From contig NZ_VTGY01000001.1 of the NCBI RefSeq assembly GCF_009729075.1, positions 310,001 to 374,000 on the forward strand: a stretch of DNA of 64,000 nucleotides, read 5' to 3'. Of this stretch, positions 56,864 to 64,000 are shown in pieces. How positions within the stretch are numbered: the stretch's first letter is position 1; each line of letters begins with the position of its first letter. The stretch is from Mycolicibacterium sp. CBMA 226. GTDB lineage: Bacteria > Actinomycetota > Actinomycetes > Mycobacteriales > Mycobacteriaceae. The position numbers and the translations under genes were made by a program. A model generated the notes under the pieces. The model was given only the letters and a program-made list of their open reading frames with translations, was not told the origin of the DNA and did no database searches.

Positions 56864-59160
56864 GGTGTTGGGTCCTGGTGGGTTTCGCCGAACGGGGACA
56901 ACAAGTTTTCGACGGTGATCGGCAGGTCGCGTAGCCGCCGACCAGTGGCGTGGAAGACGGCGTTGGCGACCGCCGCCGGCACACCGCAAATTCCGATCTC
57001 GCCGATGCCACGCGCACCGAACGCCGTCAGGTGAGTATCGGCGCCGTCGATGAACGTGATGTCGAACGATGGGATGTCGGCGTGTGTGGGCACGTAGTAC
57101 TCGCCAAGTGCGTGGCCGGTCCCCGGGGAGTACGGCACCGCTTCCAGCAGGGCCATGCCAAGCCCAAAGGTGATGCCGCCGAACACCTGACTGCGCGCCA
57201 GCTTCGGGTTGATGACCCGTCCGCAGTCCATCACCGCCACCCATCGCGTCACCGACGCCCGCCCGATCTGTTCGTCCACCTGCACTTCGCAGAAGTGCGC
57301 GCCGAACGATTGCGACATCGGGCCGCCCTCTGGTGCGCCGTCGCTGGAACTGGTGAAGGTCAGGTGGTCGAGCAGTGCGGCATCGGCGGTGGCGAGCAGT
57401 GCGGCAACAGCGGAGGCGGGTTGTGCCGGGTCAATGCTGACGACGTTGCCGCCGCGGATATCCATCGAGGACAGGGTGTTTCCGGCATACGGTGAGTCGG
57501 GGTCGGCGACAAGGTGGTCAAGCAGCCGCCGCTTCCATTCACGGCCGGCATCAAAGACCGCCGAGCCGACGGCGGCAGTCGTCTGCGATGCTCCGCTGTA
57601 GGGCGCGGTGGGGAAGTCCGAATCGCCGGAGAAGAACATGACCTGTGGCAATTGCAGGCCGGTGGAGTCGGCGGCGAGCTGCGTCATCACCGTTCTGACG
57701 CCGGTACCGACTTCGTGGGTGGCAGACGAGAATTCGACCATGCCGTCGGGCCTGGTAAGTACGTGACAGCCGGCCGGCATCCGACGTCCCGGATAGGTGG
57801 CGGTTGCCATGCCCCAACCGACCAGCACACCGTCGCGTCGCAATGAACGGGGTTGGTGCGGTCGGTGCTCCCAGCCGAACCGGTCGGCCCCTTGTCGATA
57901 ACATCTGATGAGGTGCTCTGCGGACCACGGCCGGCCACTGGCCTGGTCTTCGCCGGCGTAGTTGGTGATCCGTAGGAGCAGTGGATCCACATTCAGCGCG
58001 TAGGCGAGTTCGTCCATGGCGACTTCCAGGGCGAACAAACCGGGCGCTTCACCTGGGCCGCGCATGAAGCACGGGGTTGGGTTGTGCACCCGGGCCACGG
58101 TGTGCGACACCATCATTCGCGGTGACTCGTAGAGAAATCGCGTGGACAGACCGGTCGGCTCGCAGAAATGGGCGATGGTGGACGTTTCGGTGAGGGTGTG
58201 GTGTTCGATGCTGGCCAGCCGGGCCTGTGCATCGGCGACCAGACTCAGGTGCTGTTCGGTGGGCGGACGGTGTCCGGTTGAGGTGAACATCTGGGCGCGG
58301 GGCAGGACAAGCTTGACGGCCCGTCCCGTCATTCGTGCCGCGACGGCGCACAGCACGACGTGCATCCACATGAAGCTCTTCGAGCCGAACGCTCCGCCGA
58401 CCAGCGGTGAGATGATTCGGATGTTGTCGACTGCGATGCCCAGATACGTTGCCAGTGTTTGCCGTTCGCCGGCAATCCACCGGGTGCTGTCGTGCACGGT
58501 CAGGTGGTCGCCGTCCCAACTCGCGATCGTCGATGCCAGTTCGATCGGATAGTGGGCGTTCTCCGGCGTGGTGTAGCGCGATGCGATCTTGATGCCGTCG
58601 ACCGGTTCGTCCGCGGGACCGCGGTGGTCTTGGAGTTTTTCCTCCTCGAGTTTCACGAAATGATCGGGCTGATACACCCCGCTGCGCACGATCTCGTCGC
58701 GGTCCTGCTGCTCAGGCCGGTCGAGCACGTCCCGCGCGGTCAGCAGGGCCGGCAGCTCGTCATAGGTCAGGTGCATCAACGATGCTGCGTACCGCGCGTT
58801 CTCCAGAGTGTCCGCGACCACCAACGCCATGTGCTGGCCGCGGTGCTGGACCGTCAGATCCGAAAGCGGTGGGCGCCGTTCCAACGGCAGATCCCAGGTG
58901 AGGTCGGTTGGAAGAATTTGCAGCGCGGGACAATTCAGCGGTGACAACACATACGTCACGCCTGGAGCGGATTGGGCGCGGGCGGTGGCGGTCACCAGCG
59001 AGTCATGCGTGACGCGGCCGTGGGACACGGTGGACTGCACCATCACTGCATGCAGCACGTCGGGCACCGCGGTGTCGGCCGCATATCGGGCCCGGCCGGT
59101 CACTTTGTCGCTGCCCTCGACCCGATTGACGGGCTGTCCGATTGCTTCGTCGCGAATCAT
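56860..59160 (-). CDS. Aldehyde oxidoreductase molybdopterin-cytosine-dinucleotide subunit (PaoC/YagR type)
   Basis: 766 residues of the xanthine-oxidase/aldehyde-oxidase large subunit family. RVEGSDKVTGRARYAAD opens the conserved region; GGAFGSKSFMWMHV and MRGPGEAPGLFALE are the molybdopterin contacts; and FGARGIGEIGICG contains the catalytic Glu. With the two following genes it should oxidise an aldehyde, or hydroxylate an aromatic heterocycle, with water as oxygen source. The extra FeS cluster of the FAD subunit favours a PaoABC-like aromatic aldehyde oxidase. The gene order is C-A-B instead of the E. coli A-B-C. Confidence 0.9.
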   Translation of the reverse strand: MIRDEAIGQPVNRVEGSDKVTGRARYAADTAVPDVLHAVMVQSTVSHGRVTHDSLVTATARAQSAPGVTYVLSPLNCPALQILPTDLTWDLPLERRPPLSDLTVQHRGQHMALVVADTLENARYAASLMHLTYDELPALLTARDVLDRPEQQDRDEIVRSGVYQPDHFVKLEEEKLQDHRGPADEPVDGIKIASRYTTPENAHYPIELASTIASWDGDHLTVHDSTRWIAGERQTLATYLGIAVDNIRIISPLVGGAFGSKSFMWMHVVLCAVAARMTGRAVKLVLPRAQMFTSTGHRPPTEQHLSLVADAQARLASIEHHTLTETSTIAHFCEPTGLSTRFLYESPRMMVSHTVARVHNPTPCFMRGPGEAPGLFALEVAMDELAYALNVDPLLLRITNYAGEDQASGRPWSAEHLIRCYRQGADRFGWEHRPHQPRSLRRDGVLVGWGMATATYPGRRMPAGCHVLTRPDGMVEFSSATHEVGTGVRTVMTQLAADSTGLQLPQVMFFSGDSDFPTAPYSGASQTTAAVGSAVFDAGREWKRRLLDHLVADPDSPYAGNTLSSMDIRGGNVVSIDPAQPASAVAALLATADAALLDHLTFTSSSDGAPEGGPMSQSFGAHFCEVQVDEQIGRASVTRWVAVMDCGRVINPKLARSQVFGGITFGLGMALLEAVPYSPGTGHALGEYYVPTHADIPSFDITFIDGADTHLTAFGARGIGEIGICGVPAAVANAVFHATGRRLRDLPITVENLLSPFGETHQDPTP

Positions 59161-60332
59161 CGGATGGCCCGGTCCCACACCGGGTCGCTCTCGGTGGTGC
59201 CGAGCCGCGATACCACCGCGCGGGAAACACCCACCGCCGCAATGTCCTGCAGTGACCTCAACCGATAGTTCTCCCACTCGCGCAGTGCCGGTTCCGGAAG
59301 TCGATCATGCGCGGTCCGGCTCCGCAAGGCCTGCGCCAAGAACGCTGCGTCGCCGATTGATTTCGAGGTGCCCGAAGCAGTGTGAGGCCGTACGGTGCCT
59401 GCCGCGTCGCCGATGACAAACACCGGCCCACGGCGCATTCGTCCACTGGACAGATCCATGACCGGCTGCAGAAACGGTTTCGAGCGGCCGACCAGCTGGG
59501 CCATCAAGGGCGGCAGTTCGGTGGTGGCCAACGACTCCAGGGTCGCCGCGCTCGTGGAAGACACGTCCGCGGCCGGAAGAAAGTACTCATACCTTCGGCC
59601 GGACTGCCCAGTCATGATGTCGCCGAAGGCTTCTGCTGAGGCATTGACGTACCACACCCAGTTGACTCGCCGCCGCCCCGATTCGGTCTCGCCGTCAGGG
59701 CCGGGTACCAGATAGCACAGGAACTGAATGCCGTTGGAACTGAACATGGTGAACCGGTCGGTCAGCTCCCTGGTCAGCTCAGGGGGTAGATCGCTTTCTC
59801 GTTCCAGTCCGCGCCAGGCGACGTATCCGCTATACCGGGGATGCGCAGGCTGCACGAATTGTCTTACGGTGGAACCGATTCCGTCGGCGCCGATCACCAC
59901 ATCCCAGTCGGAGGTGGTGCCGTCACCGAAGGTGAGGGTCACGCCGTGTTCTCCCTCTGTCACCGCGGCCACGTCGGTGCCCTGTAAATAGACGACGTCG
60001 CGCAACGAGCCCCGAAAGGCACGGTAGAGGGTGTCCCACGCGGTCATGGTCTGCGGTTGGGTGAAGACTCGGGGCGGGCTGTGCCGGTGCAGCAGTTGGC
60101 GTTCCACGAGCGGGACGCTCACAGTTGCGGGTGAAATGTGCGAGATCGACAGCAGTGCTTCGATTTCTGACTGCATCACGATGCCGGCTCCGCGCCCTTC
60201 GAGTCGTCCGGCGGTCTGTTCGAACACGGTGATGTCTGCGTTGGTGACGCGGCGCAGCTCTAGGGCCGCGGCCAGCCCGGCCAACGAACCGCCGACAATC
60301 GCGACCGTCCAGCGCTCGGAATTGCCGGTCAT
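59157..60332 (-). CDS. FAD-dependent aromatic monooxygenase (PHBH fold)
   Basis: 391 residues. The N-terminal FAD dinucleotide motif VAIVGGSLAGLAAALELRR, the DG motif (VVIGADGIGSTVRQF) and the second FAD/ribityl motif GPVFVIGDAAGTVRPHTASG place it in the group A flavin hydroxylases. RRRVNWVWYVNA resembles 2,6-dihydroxypyridine-3-hydroxylase-type enzymes. It should hydroxylate a phenol- or pyridinol-like ring using NAD(P)H and O2. It overlaps its neighbours by 4 nt on both sides, so its product chemistry is tied to the decarboxylase-like protein and the Mo-enzyme. Confidence 0.85.
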   Translation of the reverse strand: MTGNSERWTVAIVGGSLAGLAAALELRRVTNADITVFEQTAGRLEGRGAGIVMQSEIEALLSISHISPATVSVPLVERQLLHRHSPPRVFTQPQTMTAWDTLYRAFRGSLRDVVYLQGTDVAAVTEGEHGVTLTFGDGTTSDWDVVIGADGIGSTVRQFVQPAHPRYSGYVAWRGLERESDLPPELTRELTDRFTMFSSNGIQFLCYLVPGPDGETESGRRRVNWVWYVNASAEAFGDIMTGQSGRRYEYFLPAADVSSTSAATLESLATTELPPLMAQLVGRSKPFLQPVMDLSSGRMRRGPVFVIGDAAGTVRPHTASGTSKSIGDAAFLAQALRSRTAHDRLPEPALREWENYRLRSLQDIAAVGVSRAVVSRLGTTESDPVWDRAIR

Positions 60333-61336
60333 AATTTGAGGATCCGGTCGGCGTTGCCGGAGGCGACGGCGGCCAATTCGGCCGCGGGGATCGGTAGCCG
60401 CCGCAGAAACTCCGCACCGGCCAGCGGAGATCGGTAAGGGTAATCCACCGAGTACATCAAGCGCTCGGTGCCGACCACATCGCGGGCGCACATGAACGGT
60501 GGTGTGGTGAAGTAGCCGCTCGTGGTGATGGTGAAGTGGTCCAGAAAATAGTCGCTGACGGACCGTTGCAGCCCGGTGACCGACATGGGTAACCCATCCT
60601 GGGCGCGAAACAGGGAGTACGGCAAGTGCTCACCGAGATGCCCGATGATCAGTCGTAGCTTCGGGAAGCGATCGAGTACGCCGGCGAGAATTATTCGCAG
60701 ACAATGTAATCCGAGTTCAGCGTGCCAGGTGTATGCCGCGGTGGCCAAGAGGTATGCGCTGGTCTCGGGGAGTCCGGCGGTATAGGCCTCCTGTACGGCA
60801 CGCGGCGGCGGCGATGGGTGTAGGTACAGCGGCACATCGAGCTCTGAAGCGGCCTCGAAGATTGGGGTGTAGCGCGGATCGTCGAGAAACGACCCTCCTT
60901 CGGTACCGTCGAGAAAGCCACCGACGCAGCCCAATTCGTTTACGCCACGGTACAACTCATCGGCTGCGCGGTCGGGCTGCCCGAGTGCCAGGCTGGCGAA
61001 CATCCGCAGCCGATCGGGGTGCCGGCGGGTCGCCGCATATGCGGCATCGTTGGCATCGCGGACCAGTGCGGTGGCGTCATGCGGCGTCAGGCGGTGCTGA
61101 GCGCCTGCGGCCAGCGAGAGCACCTGGACGTCGATTCCGCCTGCATCCATGGCCGCGATTCGGGCGTCATCGAGATCGACCAGGGCGTGGTGCAGTGCCG
61201 CAGATTTCGCGGCCTGTGGCAGGAACTGGTCGGTGGCTGCCAGATATTCAGGGGTCGCGTAGTGCTCCTCGAGTGCGACCACTCGAATCGGGACCTCGGC
61301 AGGGCTCGCGGGAGACGGATACACCGTGATCGTCAT
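60329..61336 (-). CDS. Amidohydrolase-2 family protein, resorcylate/hydroxybenzoate decarboxylase-like
   Basis: 335 residues. VALEEHYATPEYLA near the N-terminus gives the E-x-H metal site of the ACMSD/gamma-resorcylate decarboxylase family. PLYLHPSPPP, LIIGHLGEHLPY and the late Asp in MYSVDYPYRSP supply the remaining ligands. Family members remove CO2 non-oxidatively from hydroxybenzoates, or hydrolyse related rings. An AGGAGG Shine-Dalgarno lies just upstream of ATG 61336. First gene of the tight five-gene minus-strand operon; a GC hairpin and the repeated CAGTC-N4-GACTG motif are upstream. Confidence 0.83.
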   Translation of the reverse strand: MTITVYPSPASPAEVPIRVVALEEHYATPEYLAATDQFLPQAAKSAALHHALVDLDDARIAAMDAGGIDVQVLSLAAGAQHRLTPHDATALVRDANDAAYAATRRHPDRLRMFASLALGQPDRAADELYRGVNELGCVGGFLDGTEGGSFLDDPRYTPIFEAASELDVPLYLHPSPPPRAVQEAYTAGLPETSAYLLATAAYTWHAELGLHCLRIILAGVLDRFPKLRLIIGHLGEHLPYSLFRAQDGLPMSVTGLQRSVSDYFLDHFTITTSGYFTTPPFMCARDVVGTERLMYSVDYPYRSPLAGAEFLRRLPIPAAELAAVASGNADRILKL

Positions 61337-61351
61337 GCAACCTCCTGGGCG

Positions 61352-61368
61352 CCCCGGGGCCCGGGGCA
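61352..61368 (-). promoter_or_regulatory. Strong GC hairpin just upstream of the decarboxylase-like gene's ribosome-binding site
   Basis: GCCCCGG/CCGGGGC arms with a 3-nt loop, about 6 nt upstream of the AGGAGG. It would fold in the 5' leader and could affect mRNA stability or translation, or terminate upstream transcription. Confidence 0.4.
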
Positions 61369-61423
61369 GCGGTCATTGGCGATTGTCGGCCGCATGCCAG
61401 AGTCTCAGCGCAGCGCACGGCCC

Positions 61424-61443
61424 GTCATCAGTCAGGTGACTGG
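61424..61443. promoter_or_regulatory. Candidate operator copy A (CAGTC-N4-GACTG) upstream of the aromatic-catabolism operon
   Basis: GTCATCAGTCAGGTGACTGG matches 18 of 20 bases with copy B at 62805-62824. The core CAGTC-AGGT-GACTG is a perfect inverted repeat. It lies 88 bp before the ATG at 61336 in a 259-bp gap that otherwise holds only a candidate small ORF and a hairpin. Confidence 0.65.
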
Positions 61444-61560
61444 TGTCAATGTGCGCACCATCGCGTCGCCGAGTTCTCCCAGGCATCGGGAGGAAGGAAA
61501 TGTTCGCGCGGGCACCGGCCGGTGCCCGTTCGGGTCGAACGCGTCGGTATTGTCGGGCAC
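61432..61560 (-). CDS. Candidate 42-residue small ORF between the OYE gene and the operon
   Basis: GTG 61560 has AAAGGAG 5 nt upstream. The ORF starts MPDNTDAFDPNGHRPVPART and ends in the CAGTC-N4-GACTG motif. Codon use in the first half is like that of real genes (mostly G/C at third positions), weaker later. It is Pro-rich with no recognised domain. It may equally be a spurious ORF in a promoter region. Confidence 0.35.
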   Translation of the reverse strand: MPDNTDAFDPNGHRPVPARTFPSSRCLGELGDAMVRTLTPVT

Positions 61561-61595
61561 GCCATCTCCTTTCTGGCGTCACGTATCGGAGTCGG

Positions 61596-62684
61596 CTACG
61601 TGAACGCTCGTCGGTAGTTCGGTGGGTAGGGCAGTTGATGTCCGAGGCGCTCGGCAGCCTGCCGGATCCACGACGGGTTTCGGAGCAGCACACGGGCGAG
61701 GAACACCGCGTCGGCCTGCCCGTCGGCGATGATGCCCTCGGCTTGGTCGGCTTCGGTGATCAACCCGACCCCGGCAGTGGGTATCTGCGCGGCCTCGCGC
61801 ACCTGGGTTGCGAACGGTATTTGATAGCTGGGGTAAACCCGGATGGCGGCGTCCGGGGCAGAACCTCCACTGGACACGTCGATGAGGTCCACGCCGAGGG
61901 CTTTGAGCTGACGGGCAAGTTCGATGGTGTCGGCGACCGTCCAGCCGGGGCGCTCGTCTGCGGTGTCGTCGGCGAGCCAGTCGGTCGCGGACACCCGGAA
62001 GAACAGTGGCAGGTGTGCCGGCCAGGTCTCGCGCACCGCCGTCACCACCTCCAGCGCGAAGCGGATTCGGTTCTGCAGGGTGCCGCCGTAGTGGTCGGTG
62101 CGCCTGTTCGAGTGTGGGGAGAGGAACTGATGGATCAGGTAGCCGTGGGCGCCGTGTAGTTCGAGGACCTGAAATCCGGCTGCGGCGGCGCGCCGGGCAG
62201 CATCGGCGAACGAGGTGACGACATCGGTGATGTCGGCAGTGGTCAACTCGGCGGGAATGGGCAGTCTGCCGAACGGTAGCGGGCTGGCGCTCACCGTCGG
62301 CCAGGTCTGCGGCACCCGCTCAGGGTCGGGCCAGGGGCGGCCGGTGGCGGCCTTACGTCCGGCGTGCACGATCTGGATGCCCGGGATGGAGCCTTGGGCG
62401 ACAACGAAATCGGTGATCCGACGAAATGATTCGGCTTGGCGGTCATTCCACAGCCCGAGGTCGTACACGCTGCTGCGGCCGGCGGGGGCCACGGCGGTGG
62501 CCTCGACCATTACCAGCGCCGCGCCGGCGACCGCACGAGAACCCAGATGCTGCAGGTGCCAGTCGGTCGGCGCGCCCGTGTCGGCTCCGTCGGGCACGGC
62601 AGCGAACTGCATCATCGGCGACATCCACGCACGGTGCGCGAAGGTGACCTCGCGCAGGGTCAGCGGGTCGAACAGATGAGTCAT
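61596..62684 (-). CDS. Old Yellow Enzyme-family NADH:flavin oxidoreductase (YqjM/NamA-like)
   Basis: A 362-residue FMN TIM barrel that reduces activated C=C bonds or ring systems with NAD(P)H. HRAWMSPMMQFAA, the IQIVHAGRKA His, LELHGAHGYLIHQFLSPHSNRRTDHYGG (split by the active-site His-His/Asn) and the C-terminal VFLARVLLRNP phosphate site fit the thermophilic-like YqjM branch. The start is ATG 62684 (ATG 62702 also possible). It heads toward the decarboxylase-like gene but has its own promoter region shared with the divergent hydrolase, which contains operator copy B. Confidence 0.9.
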   Translation of the reverse strand: MTHLFDPLTLREVTFAHRAWMSPMMQFAAVPDGADTGAPTDWHLQHLGSRAVAGAALVMVEATAVAPAGRSSVYDLGLWNDRQAESFRRITDFVVAQGSIPGIQIVHAGRKAATGRPWPDPERVPQTWPTVSASPLPFGRLPIPAELTTADITDVVTSFADAARRAAAAGFQVLELHGAHGYLIHQFLSPHSNRRTDHYGGTLQNRIRFALEVVTAVRETWPAHLPLFFRVSATDWLADDTADERPGWTVADTIELARQLKALGVDLIDVSSGGSAPDAAIRVYPSYQIPFATQVREAAQIPTAGVGLITEADQAEGIIADGQADAVFLARVLLRNPSWIRQAAERLGHQLPYPPNYRRAFT

Positions 62685-62804
62685 GTTTGGTCCGCCGGCC
62701 ATCTCGGACGCGTGCGGTAGGCGGGCAAATGATCCTCCGGTCGCTGATCCATCTCACAGGTTTCCTTGCGTGCAACATCGAGTCTGCAAGATGCAGCCGG
62801 CGGC

Positions 62805-62824
62805 GTCATCAGTCGGATGACTGG
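62805..62824. promoter_or_regulatory. Candidate operator copy B (CAGTC-N4-GACTG) between the divergent OYE and hydrolase genes
   Basis: GTCATCAGTCGGATGACTGG, 18/20 identical to copy A. The core CAGTC-GGAT-GACTG is a perfect inverted repeat, and the outer GTCAT/ATGAC also pair. It lies 121 bp before the OYE start and 81 bp before the hydrolase start. Confidence 0.65.
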
Positions 62825-62904
62825 CTCACGGCGCCGATCAGTGCGGGCCGAGCCGATCGGCGTAGAGTCCTCGACACCGAAGCCTCGTCGATTGGGAGGA
62901 CAGC

Positions 62905-63852
62905 GTGAGTCGCGACGTGGTGCTGGATCCGACAATTGCGCGCCTGGTCGCATCGATGGCGACACCTCCGACGCTGGGGCAGTTGGGACCGCACGACGGT
63001 CGGTTGGCGCTGCGTGAAGCGCAGCGAACCGTCATCGAGCAGCCCGGGACAGCGGCGCGGTTTCATACCGCGCCGGTGGGTCCGTCTGGGCTGGTGGGGT
63101 TTTGGTTGGTACGACCGCGCGACGAGCCGGGCCCGCTGCCGGCGGTTCTCTATGTGCATGGCGGTCGATTCATGTTCGGCGACGCCGATACCCATGGGCA
63201 TGTGGTCGGCGCGATTGCCTCGCGGTGCCGGGCTGCTGTACTGGTTCCCGAGTACAGCCGGGCGCCCGAAGCGCGGTATCCGGTTGCGTTGGAGGAGTGC
63301 TATGCCACTCTGCTGTGGGCTCGTGACAACGCAGACCTGCTGGGTGTCGATGCGAAAGCGATTGCGCTGGCGGGTGATTGCGCGGGAGCGACGATTGCGG
63401 CCGCCGTCAGCATGGTGTGCAAGTCCCGAGGCGGCCCGCGGCTGCGCGCGCAGCTGCTCTACTACCCGCCAACTGATGCCCGGTGTGAGTACCCGTCCCA
63501 CGACGCCTATGCGGAAGGTTATCTGCTGACCAGCGATGAACAAGCCTGGTATTGGGATCAGTACTGCGATGGTGACGCCGACTGCCCTACGGCATCTCCA
63601 GTTCGCGCAGCGGTCGAGGATCTCACGGGGTTGCCACCGACGCTGATCGTCACCGCCGAGGCCGATGTGGTGCGTGACGAAGGAGAAGCATTCGCCGATC
63701 GGCTACGTGCGGCAGGGGTGCCAGTGACTTGCACCCGCTACTTGGGAACGGTGCACGATTTTGTGGTGCTCACCCAGCTCAGCGACACGCCATCGGCGCG
63801 GGCGGCGCTGGATCAGGGTGTGCGGTTCCTCAACCAAGCGATACACCGATGA
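62905..63852 (+). CDS. HSL-family alpha/beta hydrolase with Cys at the nucleophile position
   Basis: 315 residues of the hormone-sensitive-lipase-like (alpha/beta fold-3) family. The oxyanion motif is H85-G-G. The nucleophile elbow, normally GDSAG, reads G-D-C159-A-G. D254 (TAEADVVRDE) and H284 (GTVHDF) complete the triad. A Cys nucleophile occurs in dienelactone hydrolase but is unusual here, so the substrate may be a lactone or thioester rather than a simple ester. GGGAGG precedes GTG 62905. Divergent from the OYE gene and near operator copy B, so probably part of the same catabolic unit. Confidence 0.87.
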   Translation: MSRDVVLDPTIARLVASMATPPTLGQLGPHDGRLALREAQRTVIEQPGTAARFHTAPVGPSGLVGFWLVRPRDEPGPLPAVLYVHGGRFMFGDADTHGHVVGAIASRCRAAVLVPEYSRAPEARYPVALEECYATLLWARDNADLLGVDAKAIALAGDCAGATIAAAVSMVCKSRGGPRLRAQLLYYPPTDARCEYPSHDAYAEGYLLTSDEQAWYWDQYCDGDADCPTASPVRAAVEDLTGLPPTLIVTAEADVVRDEGEAFADRLRAAGVPVTCTRYLGTVHDFVVLTQLSDTPSARAALDQGVRFLNQAIHR

Positions 63853-63895
63853 TAAGACGCTGCCTGATTGTGCTGCGCAGGAGGCGGTTTCGCCA

Positions 63896-64000
63896 GTGAC
63901 GATGACACGTCCGGAGTTGCCCATCGTTGGGCGTGCTCAACTTATCGGTCTGATCACTGAGGTCGTCTCAGCGGCTGCGGCCGCTCCGCAGACCGTGATT
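63896..64000 (+). CDS. 5' end of a probable LAL/LuxR-type ATPase regulator (partial)
   Basis: GTG 63896 (or ATG 63902) opens a frame that runs off the window. AGGAGG lies 11 nt before the GTG. The 35 visible residues contain PELPIVGRAQLIGLITEVV, the P-x-VGR-x-x-L-x-x-L start typical of AAA/LAL regulators just ahead of a Walker A that would lie beyond the edge. If correct, it is a candidate regulator of the adjacent catabolic genes. Confidence 0.5.
   Translation, partial: MTMTRPELPIVGRAQLIGLITEVVSAAAAAPQTVI

Noticed and set aside
61443..62159. A plus-strand open frame of 238 codons opposite the OYE gene, with a GGGAGGAAGGAA-like site before an internal ATG at 61500
   Set aside because: Despite the purine-rich upstream sequence, most of the frame is antisense to a clear OYE-family gene and the translation shows no domain.

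Overview
The window is high-GC DNA with strong G/C bias at third codon positions, frequent GTG starts, ATGA/GTGA gene overlaps and many leaderless-looking promoters. Gene content and order are mycobacterial: rbpA, separate lnt and ppm1, treXYZ, bioA-F-D, bioQ/bioB/bsaP, nrtR/nadABC and hisDCBHA-impA-hisFI. The split lnt/ppm1 pair and the large catabolic regions suggest a Mycolicibacterium-type fast grower (M. smegmatis-like) rather than M. tuberculosis. I saw no rRNA, tRNA, CRISPR array, insertion sequence or phage gene, and no stretch over 300 bases lacks a gene.

Region by region. 1-11.3 kb: 3' end of cobN, a small soluble Ser/Thr kinase, an AnsP-type permease, purU between two PPOX/F420 paralogues, fxsA, a YtcJ-type amidohydrolase, lnt-ppm1, a bidirectional terminator and rbpA. 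11.4-15.7 kb: two conserved unknowns, a patatin-like phospholipase, a DUF1345-like membrane protein and ilvA. 15.7-23.9 kb (minus): an acyltransferase-SGNH protein followed by treX-treY-treZ, which convert glycogen or maltodextrin to trehalose. 24.0-31.2 kb: the biotin locus, bioA, bioFD, a 2H phosphoesterase, a mycothiol-dependent-type enzyme, bioQ, bioB and bsaP, with two matching palindromes that look like BioQ operators. 31.1-37.9 kb: a secretory lipase, nrtR and nadABC with two near-identical 23-bp palindromes, a membrane protein and a deazaflavin oxidoreductase. 37.97-44.3 kb: the his operon, almost every junction a 4-nt overlap.

44.3-52.0 kb holds an accessory nitrogen module: TetR, APC permease, two DUF1989 proteins (carboxyguanidine deiminase type), a carboxyltransferase-only relative of urea/guanidine carboxylase, and allophanate hydrolase. 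It resembles guanidine catabolism, but the carboxylase lacks its biotin carboxylase and biotin carrier domains. 52.0-55.3 kb: a GntR/FadR regulator with an orphan ABC ATPase, divergent from leuA, which is preceded by a Leu-rich leader peptide and a foldable leader RNA.

55.3-64.0 kb is the most novel part. It is a minus-strand operon for a PaoABC-like molybdenum hydroxylase, a flavin monooxygenase and a resorcylate-decarboxylase-like amidohydrolase, preceded by an Old Yellow Enzyme. A divergent HSL-type hydrolase has Cys in place of its nucleophilic Ser, and the start of a probable LAL/LuxR regulator lies at the edge. A 20-bp motif with a CAGTC-N4-GACTG core occurs upstream of the operon and again in the divergent OYE/hydrolase promoter region, suggesting one regulon. 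I infer an uncharacterised aromatic-aldehyde or hydroxyaromatic-acid degradation pathway.
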